NCBI RefSeq assembly: GCF_000300005.1
Contig: NC_018691.1
Location: 3,658,001-3,722,000, forward strand
Length of the DNA: 64,000 nucleotides
Reading direction: 5' to 3'
Origin: Alloalcanivorax dieselolei B5
GTDB taxonomy: Bacteria; Pseudomonadota; Gammaproteobacteria; Pseudomonadales; Alcanivoracaceae
The position numbers were made by a program, and so were the translations under genes. Below the pieces are notes generated by a model, which was given only the letters and a program-made list of their open reading frames with translations, ran no database searches and was not told the DNA's origin. How positions within the stretch are numbered: the stretch's first letter is position 1; each line of letters opens with the position of its first letter. Positions 17,182-25,270 of this stretch are shown piece after piece.

Positions 17182-17955
17182 ATGCGGCACGCTAAAGTGG
17201 AATATCAAGGGCGCGTCCGGACGGTCACCGTCGGTCCGGACGACCTCCCCATGAGCGACGACGGCGCGGTTCTTGACGCCGCCGCGCTGCGCTGGCTCCC
17301 CGCCAGCGGCGGCACCCTGTTCGGCGTGGCATTGAACTATCGGGGTCTGCTGGAGGCCCGGCTGCCGGAGTTTCATCAGCCGCCCTATCAAAAGCCGCCG
17401 GAGAAACCGGTGTTGTTCATCAAGACCCCGAACACGCGCAACGCGCACCAGGGCACCGTGGCCCTGCCTCCGGGGGAACGGCTGCAACCGGGCCCCGCCC
17501 TGGGCGTGGTGATCGGTCGCCGCGCCAGTCGCGTCAGCGAGCAGGACGCCTTCGATCATGTGCGCGGCTACACCGTGGTCAACGAATTCAGCCTGCCGGA
17601 AGACAGCTACTACCGGCCGGCGATCAAGGCCAAGTGCCGGGATGGTTTTTGCGCATTGGGTCCCTGGTGGGTGGACCGCGACGATATCGCCAATCCCCAT
17701 GATCTCACGCTGACCCTGACGGTGAACGGGGTCGAAAAGCAGCGCGGCAGTAGCGCCGACCTGATTCGCCCGATTCCCCGCCTGATCGCCGAGTTGAGCG
17801 AATTCATGACCTTGAATGAAGGCGACGTGCTGATCACCGGAACGCCGCCAGGCCGGGTGGACGTCAGCGAAGGGGATCAGGTGGACATCACCATCGAGGG
17901 CATTGGCACCCTCCGCAATCATATCGTCACCGACCACAGCGGGGAGGCGGAATAA
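17182..17955 (+). CDS. hpaG1: Homoprotocatechuate pathway HpaG1, isomerase/decarboxylase subunit 1
   Basis: A 257-residue FAH-superfamily protein matching the N-terminal half of E. coli HpaG (YRPAIKAKCRDGFC is almost identical). Together with HpaG2 it isomerises and decarboxylates 5-oxopent-3-ene-1,2,5-tricarboxylate to oxohepta-3-enedioate. In this half the position where HpaG2 has the metal-binding E-x-E reads LQPGPALGVVIG, with no acidic residue, as in the N-terminal half of the fused enzyme. AAGGAG precedes the ATG. It begins the operon and its TAA overlaps the hpaG2 ATG by one base. Confidence 0.9.
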   Translation: MRHAKVEYQGRVRTVTVGPDDLPMSDDGAVLDAAALRWLPASGGTLFGVALNYRGLLEARLPEFHQPPYQKPPEKPVLFIKTPNTRNAHQGTVALPPGERLQPGPALGVVIGRRASRVSEQDAFDHVRGYTVVNEFSLPEDSYYRPAIKAKCRDGFCALGPWWVDRDDIANPHDLTLTLTVNGVEKQRGSSADLIRPIPRLIAELSEFMTLNEGDVLITGTPPGRVDVSEGDQVDITIEGIGTLRNHIVTDHSGEAE

Positions 17956-18725
17956 TGAAAAGTGCACGCATTCAATACCACGGCGATACGCTGGCGGTGT
18001 CCGTGAATGACGACGGCCATCCGCTATTAGCGGACGGTACCGTGCTGGCCCCGGAACAGGTCACATGGCTGCCGCCCGCCACCGGTACCCTGTTCGCCCT
18101 GGGGCTCAACTACGCCGACCACGCCGCTGAACTGTCCTTCAAGGCAGCGCCCAAGGAACCACTGGTGTTCGTCAAGGCCGCCAATGCCTACACCGGTCAT
18201 AACGGCCGCAGCTGGCGCCCGGACAACGTCGAGTACATGCACTACGAGTGCGAGCTGGTGGCGGTAATCGGCAAGACCGCGCGTAATGTGCCGCGCGCCG
18301 ACGCCCTCGACTTTGTGGCCGGCTACACCCTGTGTAACGACTACGCCATTCGCGATTACCTGGAAAACTACTACCGCCCCAATTTGCGGGTGAAAAATCG
18401 CGACAGCACCACCCCGGTGGGCCCGTGGATCGTCGACCGTGACGATGTGCCCGACCCCAATGACCTGCGCCTGCGCACCTACATCAACGGTGAGCTGCGC
18501 CAGGAAGGTACCACCGCCGACATGATTTTCGATGTCGCTTTCCTGATCGAGTACCTGTCCGGCTTCATGACCCTGTCCCCTGGCGACATGATCGCCACCG
18601 GCACCCCCAAGGGCATGGCCGACGTCCAGCCCGGTGATGTGGTGGACGTGGAGATAGAAGGGATCGGCAGGCTGCGCAACCACATGGTCAGCGAGAGCGA
18701 CTTTTTCCGGAAGAATCAGGAGTAA
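17955..18725 (+). CDS. hpaG2: Homoprotocatechuate pathway HpaG2, isomerase/decarboxylase subunit 2
   Basis: A 256-residue FAH-fold enzyme matching the C-terminal half of E. coli HpaG: LFALGLNYADHAAELSFK, EYMHYECELVAVIGK with the E-x-E metal ligands, and LCNDYAIRDYLENYYRPNLR with the metal Asp. It provides the metal site for the decarboxylation/isomerisation step. It overlaps hpaG1 by one base and is followed 3 bp later by hpaE, indicating tight co-translation. Confidence 0.93.
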   Translation: MKSARIQYHGDTLAVSVNDDGHPLLADGTVLAPEQVTWLPPATGTLFALGLNYADHAAELSFKAAPKEPLVFVKAANAYTGHNGRSWRPDNVEYMHYECELVAVIGKTARNVPRADALDFVAGYTLCNDYAIRDYLENYYRPNLRVKNRDSTTPVGPWIVDRDDVPDPNDLRLRTYINGELRQEGTTADMIFDVAFLIEYLSGFMTLSPGDMIATGTPKGMADVQPGDVVDVEIEGIGRLRNHMVSESDFFRKNQE

Positions 18726-18728
18726 CCC

Positions 18729-20189
18729 GTGATCAAGCATTGGATTAACGGCCAGCAGGTGGCCAGCGACGAGACCTTCGATAATATCAACCCGGCCACC
18801 GGCGAAGTGATCGGCCAGGTGGCCAGCGCCGGCGACCGGGAAGTGCAACAGGCGGTGGCCGCCGCCAAAGCCGCCTTTCCCGGCTGGGCCGCCACCCCGG
18901 CCAAGGAGCGGGCGCGGCTGATGCGCCGGCTCGGTGAACTGATCGATGAGAACGTACCGAAACTGGCGGAGTTGGAAACCCTGGATACCGGGCTGCCGAT
19001 CCACCAGACCAAAAACGTGCTGATCCCGCGCGCGTCACATAACTTCAACTTTTTCGCCGAGGTGTGTACCCGCATGAACGGGCACAGTTATCCGGTGGAC
19101 GACCAGATGCTCAATTACACCCTGTACCAGCCGGTCGGGGTGTGCGCGCTGGTGTCGCCCTGGAATGTACCGTTCATGACCGCCACCTGGAAAACCGCGC
19201 CCTGCCTGGCTCTGGGCAACACCGCCGTGCTCAAGATGTCGGAACTGTCGCCGCTCACCGCCAACGAACTGGGACGGCTGGCCCAGGAAGCGGGTCTGCC
19301 CGACGGCGTGTTCAACGTGATCCAGGGTTACGGTGCCACCGCCGGTGACGCCCTGGTTCGCCACCCGGACGTACGTGCGGTGTCCTTCACCGGGGGCACC
19401 ACTACCGGCCGCAAGATCATGCAGAACGGCGGCATGAAAAAATACTCCATGGAGCTGGGCGGCAAGTCGCCGGTGCTGGTGTTCGAGGATGCCGACCTGG
19501 ATCGGGCCCTGGACGCGGCGCTGTTCACCATTTTCTCTCTGAACGGTGAACGCTGCACCGCCGGCAGCCGTATCTTCATTCAGGAAAGTGTTTACGACGA
19601 GTTCGTGAAGACCTTCGCCGAGCGCGCCAAACGCCTGAAGGTGGGCGACCCCACCGATGCGGAAACCCAGGTGGGCTCGATGATCACCCGTCAGCACTAC
19701 GAGAAGGTCACCGGCTATATTCGGCTGGGTATCGAGGAAGGCGCCAAATTAGTGGCCGGCGGCCTGGAGCGTCCCGCCGGGCTGCCGGAGCGGGTCGCCA
19801 ACGGTCAGTTCATTCAACCCACCGTGTTCGCCGACGTGGACAACCGCATGCGCATCTGCCAGGAAGAGATCTTTGGCCCGGTGGTGTGTCTGGGTAAATT
19901 CAAGGACGAGCGCGAAGCTCTGGAACTGGCCAACGGCGTGGAATACGGTCTGGCCTCCTATGTCTGGACCAATGACGTGGGCAAGGCGCACCGGGTGGCG
20001 CGCGGCATCGAGGCCGGCATGGTGTTCATCAACAGCCAGAACGTGCGCGATCTGCGTCAGCCGTTTGGCGGCGTCAAACAGTCCGGTACCGGCCGCGAAG
20101 GTGGTGAATACAGTTTCGAGGCCTTCACCGAAGTCAAGAACGTCTGCCTTTCCATGGGCAGCCACCACATTCCCCGCTGGGGCGTGTGA
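18729..20189 (+). CDS. hpaE: 5-carboxymethyl-2-hydroxymuconate semialdehyde dehydrogenase
   Basis: A 486-residue NAD-dependent aldehyde dehydrogenase that oxidises the ring-cleavage semialdehyde to 5-carboxymethyl-2-hydroxymuconate. Catalytic Glu is in KKYSMELGGKSPVLVFED and catalytic Cys in FSLNGERCTAGSR; the C-terminal FGGVKQSGTGREGGEYSFE is typical. It starts with GTG at 18729, preceded by AGGAG at 18718-18722. It is the third gene of the hpa operon. Confidence 0.95.
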   Translation: MIKHWINGQQVASDETFDNINPATGEVIGQVASAGDREVQQAVAAAKAAFPGWAATPAKERARLMRRLGELIDENVPKLAELETLDTGLPIHQTKNVLIPRASHNFNFFAEVCTRMNGHSYPVDDQMLNYTLYQPVGVCALVSPWNVPFMTATWKTAPCLALGNTAVLKMSELSPLTANELGRLAQEAGLPDGVFNVIQGYGATAGDALVRHPDVRAVSFTGGTTTGRKIMQNGGMKKYSMELGGKSPVLVFEDADLDRALDAALFTIFSLNGERCTAGSRIFIQESVYDEFVKTFAERAKRLKVGDPTDAETQVGSMITRQHYEKVTGYIRLGIEEGAKLVAGGLERPAGLPERVANGQFIQPTVFADVDNRMRICQEEIFGPVVCLGKFKDEREALELANGVEYGLASYVWTNDVGKAHRVARGIEAGMVFINSQNVRDLRQPFGGVKQSGTGREGGEYSFEAFTEVKNVCLSMGSHHIPRWGV

Positions 20190-20225
20190 GCCGAGGCCCA
20201 GGCCTCACCGATAAGGAGAACAATC

Positions 20226-21089
20226 ATGGGCGAAGTCGTTCTCGCCGCGAAAATCACCCACGTGCCCTCCATGTACCTGTCGGAGTTGCCGGGCAAACAT
20301 CAGGGCTGCCGGCAGGCGGCCATTGATGGCCACAAGGAGATCGGCCGCCGCGCCCGTGAGCTCGGCGCCGACACCGCCGTGGTGTTCGACGTGCACTGGC
20401 TGGTCAACAGCGGCTTCCATATCAACTGCGGCGAACGGTTCGAGGGCATCTACACCAGCAACGAGCTGCCACACTTCATCAAGGACATGCGCTACCGCTA
20501 TCGCGGCAACCCCGCGCTGGGAGAAAACATCGCCGCCGCAGCCAACGCCGCCGGCGTGCGCACCCTGGCTCACAACATTCCCAGTCTGGAACTGGAGTAC
20601 GGCACCCTGGTGCCCATGCGCTACATGCACATGGACGTACCCGAGGAACAGCATCTCAGTGTCATTTCCATCGCCGCCTGGAACGCCTGGCACCGGCTGG
20701 AGGACAGCTTCACCTTCGGCGCCGCCGTACGCCGCGCCATCGAGGCCAGCGATCGCAAAGTTCTGGTACTGGCTTCGGGATCGCTTTCCCACCGCTTCTC
20801 CGACGATCGCGAAGCGGAGAACAACCTGCACAAGTGGACCCGGGAGTTCGATCGTCAGGTGGACATGCGGGTGGTGGAACTGTGGCGCCAGGGCCGCTTC
20901 AGGGAGTTCTGCGCCATGCTGCCGGACTACGCCGAACACTGCTATGGCGAGGGTGGCATGCACGATACCGCCATGTTGCTGGGGCTGCTCGGCGGCGCCG
21001 ACTACGACAAGCCGGTGGAGATTCTCACCGAACCGTTCGGCAGTTCCGGCACCGGCCAGATCAACGCGGTGTTCCCCCTGCCCTGGTAA
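20226..21089 (+). CDS. hpaD: 3,4-dihydroxyphenylacetate 2,3-dioxygenase
   Basis: A 287-residue class III (LigB-type) extradiol dioxygenase that opens the homoprotocatechuate ring next to the hydroxyls. Candidate Fe/Mn ligands are His in AAKITHVPSMYLSE, His in VVFDVHWLVNSGFH and Glu in PSLELEYGTLVPMRYM. AAGGAG precedes the ATG. Its presence defines the operon as a homoprotocatechuate meta-cleavage route and sets which catechol the upstream hydroxylase must make. Confidence 0.95.
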   Translation: MGEVVLAAKITHVPSMYLSELPGKHQGCRQAAIDGHKEIGRRARELGADTAVVFDVHWLVNSGFHINCGERFEGIYTSNELPHFIKDMRYRYRGNPALGENIAAAANAAGVRTLAHNIPSLELEYGTLVPMRYMHMDVPEEQHLSVISIAAWNAWHRLEDSFTFGAAVRRAIEASDRKVLVLASGSLSHRFSDDREAENNLHKWTREFDRQVDMRVVELWRQGRFREFCAMLPDYAEHCYGEGGMHDTAMLLGLLGGADYDKPVEILTEPFGSSGTGQINAVFPLPW

Positions 21090-21103
21090 CCGCGCGCACT
21101 GAC

Positions 21104-21136
21104 ACGGACGTACTCAAACGGACGTACTCAAACGGA
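21104..21136 (+). repeat. 14-bp tandem duplication before hpaF
   Basis: ACGGACGTACTCAA occurs twice head-to-tail (21104-21117 and 21118-21131), followed by a partial third ACGGA that merges with the hpaF ribosome site (GGAG). It lies in the 56-bp hpaD-hpaF spacer and looks like replication slippage. Confidence 0.85.
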
Positions 21137-21145
21137 GTAAGGGTC

Positions 21146-21535
21146 ATGCCCCATTTCATTGCTGAATACAGCGGCAACCTCGAATCCGAAGCGGATTTCG
21201 ACGGTCTGTTCGCCAACGTCCACAAGGTTCTCGGTAACAGCGGCGTGTTTCCACTCGGCGGCATCCGCAGCCGGGCGATCCGTCATGACACCTGGCGCAT
21301 CGCCGACGGCCAACACGACTATGCTTTCGTGCACATGACGCTCAAGGTCGGCAGCGGACGGGATCTGGCGACGCGCAAACAGGTGGCCGAAACCCTGTTC
21401 GAAACCATCAAGGCGCACTTCGCGCCCTTGCAGGAAAAGCGACTGCTGGCGGTGTCCTTCGAGATGACCGAGCTGAACCCGGACCTGAACTTCAAACACA
21501 ACAACATTCACGCCTTTCTCAAAGGGGAGAGCTGA
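21146..21535 (+). CDS. hpaF: 5-carboxymethyl-2-hydroxymuconate delta-isomerase
   Basis: A 129-residue CHMI-family trimeric isomerase of the tautomerase superfamily. Pro2 (after Met1) is the expected catalytic residue ([18 protein letters not shown]). [21 protein letters not shown] is a family block. It shifts the double bond of carboxymethyl-hydroxymuconate before HpaG acts. The ATG at 21146 was chosen for this N-terminal Pro and the upstream GGAG. The TGA overlaps the hpaH ATG by one base. Confidence 0.95.
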   Translation: MPHFIAEYSGNLESEADFDGLFANVHKVLGNSGVFPLGGIRSRAIRHDTWRIADGQHDYAFVHMTLKVGSGRDLATRKQVAETLFETIKAHFAPLQEKRLLAVSFEMTELNPDLNFKHNNIHAFLKGES

Positions 21536-22338
21536 TGCTCGACGAGGCTTTCATTCGCCAGGCCGCCCGGCGGCTCGACGACGCCGAACAGCGGCGCACC
21601 CAGATCCGGCAGTTGTCACTGGAACAGCCGGACATCACCATCGAGGACGCGTACGCCATCCAACGCGCCTGGGTGGAGAAGAAGATCGCCGACGGCCGCA
21701 AGCTGATCGGCCATAAAATCGGCCTCACCTCCCGCGCCATGCAGGTTTCATCCAACATTGACGAACCGGACTACGGCGCCTTGCTGGATGACATGCTGTT
21801 CAACGAGGGCAGTGACATTCCCTGCGACCGTTTCATCGTGCCGCGCCTGGAAGTGGAACTGGCCTTCATGCTCGGCAAGCCGCTGCAAGGACCAGACTGC
21901 ACCCTCTTCGATGTCTACGATGCCACCGAGTATGTCATTCCGGCGTTGGAAATCATCGACGCCCGCATTCAGCAGGTGGATGCGGAAAGCGGTGTCACCC
22001 GCAAGGTGTTCGACACCATCTCCGACAACGCCGCCAACGCCGGCGTGGTCATGGGCGGCCGCGCCATCCGCCCCATGGACGTGGATCTCAGACGGGTATC
22101 GGCGGTGCTTTATCGCAACGGCGTGATCGAGGAATCCGGTGTCGCCGCCGCCGTCCTCAACCACCCGGCCAAGGGCGTGGCCTGGCTCGCCAACCGGCTG
22201 GCCCCCTACGGTATCGGCCTGGAACCCGGCCAGTTGATCCTCGGTGGCTCTTTCACTCGGCCGGTGGCGGTCCGCCCCGGAGATACCTTCCACGTGGACT
22301 ATGGCGAACTGGGTGCTATTGCCTGCCGCTTCGTCTGA
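21535..22338 (+). CDS. hpaH: 2-oxo-hepta-4-ene-1,7-dioate hydratase
   Basis: A 267-residue Mg-dependent hydratase of the MhpD/HpaH family that adds water to 2-oxohept-4-ene-dioate to give 4-hydroxy-2-oxoheptanedioate. Supporting blocks: [14 protein letters not shown] near residue 60, [14 protein letters not shown] with the acidic metal ligands, and [18 protein letters not shown] at the C-terminus. It is coupled to hpaF and precedes hpaI by 13 bp. Confidence 0.95.
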   Translation: MLDEAFIRQAARRLDDAEQRRTQIRQLSLEQPDITIEDAYAIQRAWVEKKIADGRKLIGHKIGLTSRAMQVSSNIDEPDYGALLDDMLFNEGSDIPCDRFIVPRLEVELAFMLGKPLQGPDCTLFDVYDATEYVIPALEIIDARIQQVDAESGVTRKVFDTISDNAANAGVVMGGRAIRPMDVDLRRVSAVLYRNGVIEESGVAAAVLNHPAKGVAWLANRLAPYGIGLEPGQLILGGSFTRPVAVRPGDTFHVDYGELGAIACRFV

Positions 22339-22351
22339 ATGGAGAGACGTC

Positions 22352-23152
22352 ATGGACATGCCTCTGAACACCTTCAAGCAGGCCCTGCTTCGCGGTGAAC
22401 CGCAGATCGGCCTGTGGCTCGGCCTGGCCCACGCCTACAGTGCCGAACTGGCGGCCAACGCCGACTTCGACTGGCTGTTACTGGACGCAGAGCACGCGCC
22501 CAACGATCTGCGCAGTCTGCTGTCGCAATTGCAGGCCATCGCCCCTTATCGCTCGCAACCGGTGGTACGCCCGCCAGTGGGCGACACCGCCCTGATCAAG
22601 CAGTACCTGGATCTGGGCGCGCAGACACTGCTGGTGCCAATGGTGGAGACAGCGGATCAGGCGCGTCAGTTGGTTCGTGACATGCGTTACCCGCCAGAGG
22701 GCGTACGCGGTGTCGGCAGTGCTCTGGCGCGGGCGTCACGCTGGAACAGCGTGCCCGGCTACCTGGACAAGGCCAACCACGAAATGTGTCTGCTGGTGCA
22801 AATAGAGTCCCGGGCCGGCCTGGATAATCTGGACGACATCGCTGCGGTGGATGGCGTCGATGGTGTCTTCATCGGTCCGGCGGACCTCAGTGCCGCCCTG
22901 GGCCATCGCGGCAACCCCGGCCATCCAGAAGTACAAAGCGCCATCGAGGATGCCATTCGCCGCATCCTGGCCGCCGGCAAGGCCCCCGGCATTCTCTACG
23001 CCGATACCGGAAAAGCCCGCCATTTTCTCGATCTGGGTTGTCTGTTCGTGGCCGTGGGCGTGGACACCAGCCTGCTAATGGGGGCTCTGAAAAACCTGGC
23101 CGGTCAGTTTAAACCCGATGACGACAATCCCACCTCACCTTCCGTGTATTGA
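22352..23152 (+). CDS. hpaI: 4-hydroxy-2-oxoheptanedioate aldolase
   Basis: A 266-residue class II aldolase of the HpcH/HpaI family that splits hydroxy-oxoheptanedioate into pyruvate and succinic semialdehyde. The catalytic His is in [12 protein letters not shown], the Arg in PVVRPPVGD, and metal ligands in [12 protein letters not shown] and [13 protein letters not shown]. The ATG at 22352 has GGAGAG 6 bases upstream; the frame runs further upstream but overlaps hpaH in another frame. It is the last intact catabolic gene of the operon; a broken succinate-semialdehyde dehydrogenase follows. Confidence 0.95.
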   Translation: MDMPLNTFKQALLRGEPQIGLWLGLAHAYSAELAANADFDWLLLDAEHAPNDLRSLLSQLQAIAPYRSQPVVRPPVGDTALIKQYLDLGAQTLLVPMVETADQARQLVRDMRYPPEGVRGVGSALARASRWNSVPGYLDKANHEMCLLVQIESRAGLDNLDDIAAVDGVDGVFIGPADLSAALGHRGNPGHPEVQSAIEDAIRRILAAGKAPGILYADTGKARHFLDLGCLFVAVGVDTSLLMGALKNLAGQFKPDDDNPTSPSVY

Positions 23153-23177
23153 CCCGTGCAGTGTATTGACCCGTGTA
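23144..23177 (+). repeat. 17-bp period tandem duplication after hpaI
   Basis: GTGTATTGACCCGTG occurs at 23144-23158 and again at 23161-23175, separated by CA. The first copy contains the hpaI stop codon (TGA at 23150-23152). It lies just before a truncated dehydrogenase remnant and may mark a rearrangement junction. Confidence 0.85.
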
Positions 23178-23220
23178 TTAACGCCACGACGCTGCTGTTC
23201 GCAGCCGCTCTGTTTCCTTA

Positions 23221-23388
23221 ATGGAGGAAGCGCTGGAATATGGCATGGTCGGCGTTAATGAAGGTATTATTTCCAACCAGCGGGCACCCTTTGGCGGCAC
23301 CAAGGAATCAGGTCAGGGCCGCGAAGGCTCCCGTTACGGAATAGAGGACTATCTGGAAGTAAAATACATGTGTCTGGGCATCGGTTGA
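23221..23388 (+). pseudogene. C-terminal remnant of succinate-semialdehyde dehydrogenase
   Basis: A 55-codon open stretch ending in TGA encodes [18 protein letters not shown]...[16 protein letters not shown]...[17 protein letters not shown], which is the last ~55 residues of GabD/Sad-type succinate-semialdehyde dehydrogenase. The other ~430 residues, including the active-site Cys and Glu, are missing; the 5' side ends in unrelated sequence with a tandem repeat. In the intact pathway this enzyme would consume the succinic semialdehyde released by HpaI, so its place directly after hpaI is logical. It cannot be functional; another copy elsewhere in the genome must do the job. Confidence 0.88.
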
Positions 23389-23421
23389 TGCCCATTCCAA
23401 CTGTAAGGACGCCGATCCCGC

Positions 23422-23850
23422 ATGCCCAAAGCCGCACCCTCCCTCACCCTGGCCCTGTTGCAGGGTCGCGAAGCCGTGATGGCGTACTTCCGCCCTTTGC
23501 TCAACAAACACAACTTGACCGAGCAGCAATGGCGCGTCATTCGTATTCTTAAACAAGCCCCTGACTTTACCCTGGAAAGCCGTGATCTGGCCGCCCTGGC
23601 CTGTATTCTCCGGCCCAGCCTTACCGGCGTGCTGGTGCGCTTGGAAAAAGCCGGCCACGTTCGCCGCTGGAAACCGGAAACCGATCAACGGCGCCTGTGC
23701 GTCACCCTCACCGACCAGGGACATGAGGTATTCGCGCAGATGAGCAAAGGTATGAATCGACAGTATCAGAAGATCCAGCAGCGACTCGGCGAAGACGACT
23801 ACCAGACGTTGATGGATCTGCTCAGCCGGCTGCGGGACCTGCAGCCCTGA
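23422..23850 (+). CDS. hpaR: Homoprotocatechuate operon repressor, MarR family
   Basis: A 142-residue winged-helix regulator very similar to E. coli HpaR/HpcR: LALLQGREAVMAYFRPLL, NLTEQQWRVIRILKQ and LACILRPSLTGVLVRLEKAG are near-identical blocks. In E. coli HpaR represses the meta operon and is relieved by hydroxyphenylacetates. The two matching palindromes at 13988 and 17132 are its likely targets. It is monocistronic, after the operon and the dehydrogenase remnant. Confidence 0.93.
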   Translation: MPKAAPSLTLALLQGREAVMAYFRPLLNKHNLTEQQWRVIRILKQAPDFTLESRDLAALACILRPSLTGVLVRLEKAGHVRRWKPETDQRRLCVTLTDQGHEVFAQMSKGMNRQYQKIQQRLGEDDYQTLMDLLSRLRDLQP

Positions 23851-23883
23851 TTCCGGACGCAGTCCTGAACCCGGAAACAGGCT

Positions 23884-23906
23884 GGCGGCGACCAGAGGCC
23901 GCCGCC
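23884..23906. terminator. GC-rich hairpin between hpaR and the convergent binding-protein gene
   Basis: GGCGGC at 23884-23889 can pair with GCCGCC at 23898-23903 (or 23901-23906). It sits in the 63-bp gap between two converging genes and could terminate both. There is no clear T-run, so support is modest. Confidence 0.4.
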
Positions 23907-23913
23907 GCTTCTG

Positions 23914-25140
23914 TTATTGTGGCCGGCGCATGCGGCAACCGGTGGCCGGCATGGTGACCGCCTCCGGTTCGATGCGATCCAGTTTGGCGAAATTGAAATC
24001 CGTTCCTTCGGCACCATAGGGCATGTTGTCCTTCAGTACCGAAACGAACAACGGTGTTTGCAGCTGGTGGTCCTCGCCACGCATGGTGACGGTGCCATAG
24101 GACGTTTCCAATGACAGCCCTTCCAGCGCCCGGGCCACGGCCACCGGATCATTGCTGCCGGCCTTGTCCGCCGCCTTTTGCAGCATTTCCAACATTACCG
24201 TGATACGCGGATAGAACAGGAAGTAATCCCACTTCTTGTCTTTATACATCTGCTTCTGACGCTCGCCGATGGCGTCGTCGTCGGTATCACCGTAATAGCC
24301 ATAAATCTCATAAATGCGGTCCACTCCCTGCTCGCCCAACTGGCTGACCACCCCCGGGCTGCCGCCATAATAAGTCAGGAACGGCACATTCAGACCGAAT
24401 TCCGCCGCCGCTTTGACCAGCAAGGAGATGTCCTGCCCCCAGTTACCGGTGATGATGGCGTCGGCCCCGGATGCCTTGATCTTGGAGACATAAGGCGTGA
24501 AATCCTTCACCTTGCTCAACGGATGGAAATCCGTACCGACAATTTCGATGTCCGGACGTTTTTCCTTGAGCATGGTACGCGCCGCTTCCGCCAACGCATG
24601 GCCAAAGCTGTAGTCCTGGTTAATCAGGTAGATCTTCTTGATGTCATCCCGCTTGGCGATCCAGTCGGTAAGCGCTTTCATCTTCATGTCGGAATGGGCT
24701 TCGAAGCGGAAGTGCCAGAACGAACAGCGGTCGTTGGTGAAACTCGGCTCCACCGCGCCGTGGTTCAGATAAAGCACCTCTTTTCCGGGGTTACGCCGGT
24801 TATACTTATCCACCGCCGCGATCAGAGCCGAGCCCACCGCCGAGCCGTTACCCTGAACAATGTATCGGGCCCCTTCATCGATGGCTTTCTGCAACTGCAC
24901 CAGACTTTCCTGGGGATTGATCTTGTTATCCAGCCCGATGATTTCGATGGAATCCCCATTGAACCCACCGTTGGCGTTAAGCCGTCGCGCATCGAAACGA
25001 AGGTGCTCCAATACCGGCAGGCCGGTGCTGGCCATGGGACCGGTCAGTGGATCAATCAGCGCAATTTTTACCGGTGCCGCCAACAGCGGTCCCGTTATCA
25101 TCATCAATGCAGCGAATAGAACAGAAATGGCACTCCGCAT
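23914..25140 (-). CDS. Branched-chain amino-acid-type ABC transporter binding protein (LivK family)
   Basis: A 408-residue periplasmic binding protein of the Peripla_BP_6 type. The ATG at 25140 follows GGAGG and begins a clean signal peptide (MRSAISVLFAALMMITGPLLAAP); the frame's upstream extension lacks these signals. The mature start VKIALIDPLTGPMASTG is the classic family opening, with GADAIITGNWGQDISLLVKAA in the middle. No LivH/M/G/F genes are adjacent, so it is an orphan receptor. Family members near aromatic pathways often bind aromatic acids; here that is an inference from position beside hpaR. Confidence 0.88.
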   Translation of the reverse strand: MRSAISVLFAALMMITGPLLAAPVKIALIDPLTGPMASTGLPVLEHLRFDARRLNANGGFNGDSIEIIGLDNKINPQESLVQLQKAIDEGARYIVQGNGSAVGSALIAAVDKYNRRNPGKEVLYLNHGAVEPSFTNDRCSFWHFRFEAHSDMKMKALTDWIAKRDDIKKIYLINQDYSFGHALAEAARTMLKEKRPDIEIVGTDFHPLSKVKDFTPYVSKIKASGADAIITGNWGQDISLLVKAAAEFGLNVPFLTYYGGSPGVVSQLGEQGVDRIYEIYGYYGDTDDDAIGERQKQMYKDKKWDYFLFYPRITVMLEMLQKAADKAGSNDPVAVARALEGLSLETSYGTVTMRGEDHQLQTPLFVSVLKDNMPYGAEGTDFNFAKLDRIEPEAVTMPATGCRMRRPQ

Positions 25141-25270
25141 AAAGCCTCCGTTGTTATTTTGATAAGCGTTATTCATGCCTCCCGAAGCAAGGCTTTTAAT
25201 ATTTACTCTTTGTATATACCAAAGAGTATGTGCACAACAACGAGGCCATGTCTATTTTACCTTCCACCAC

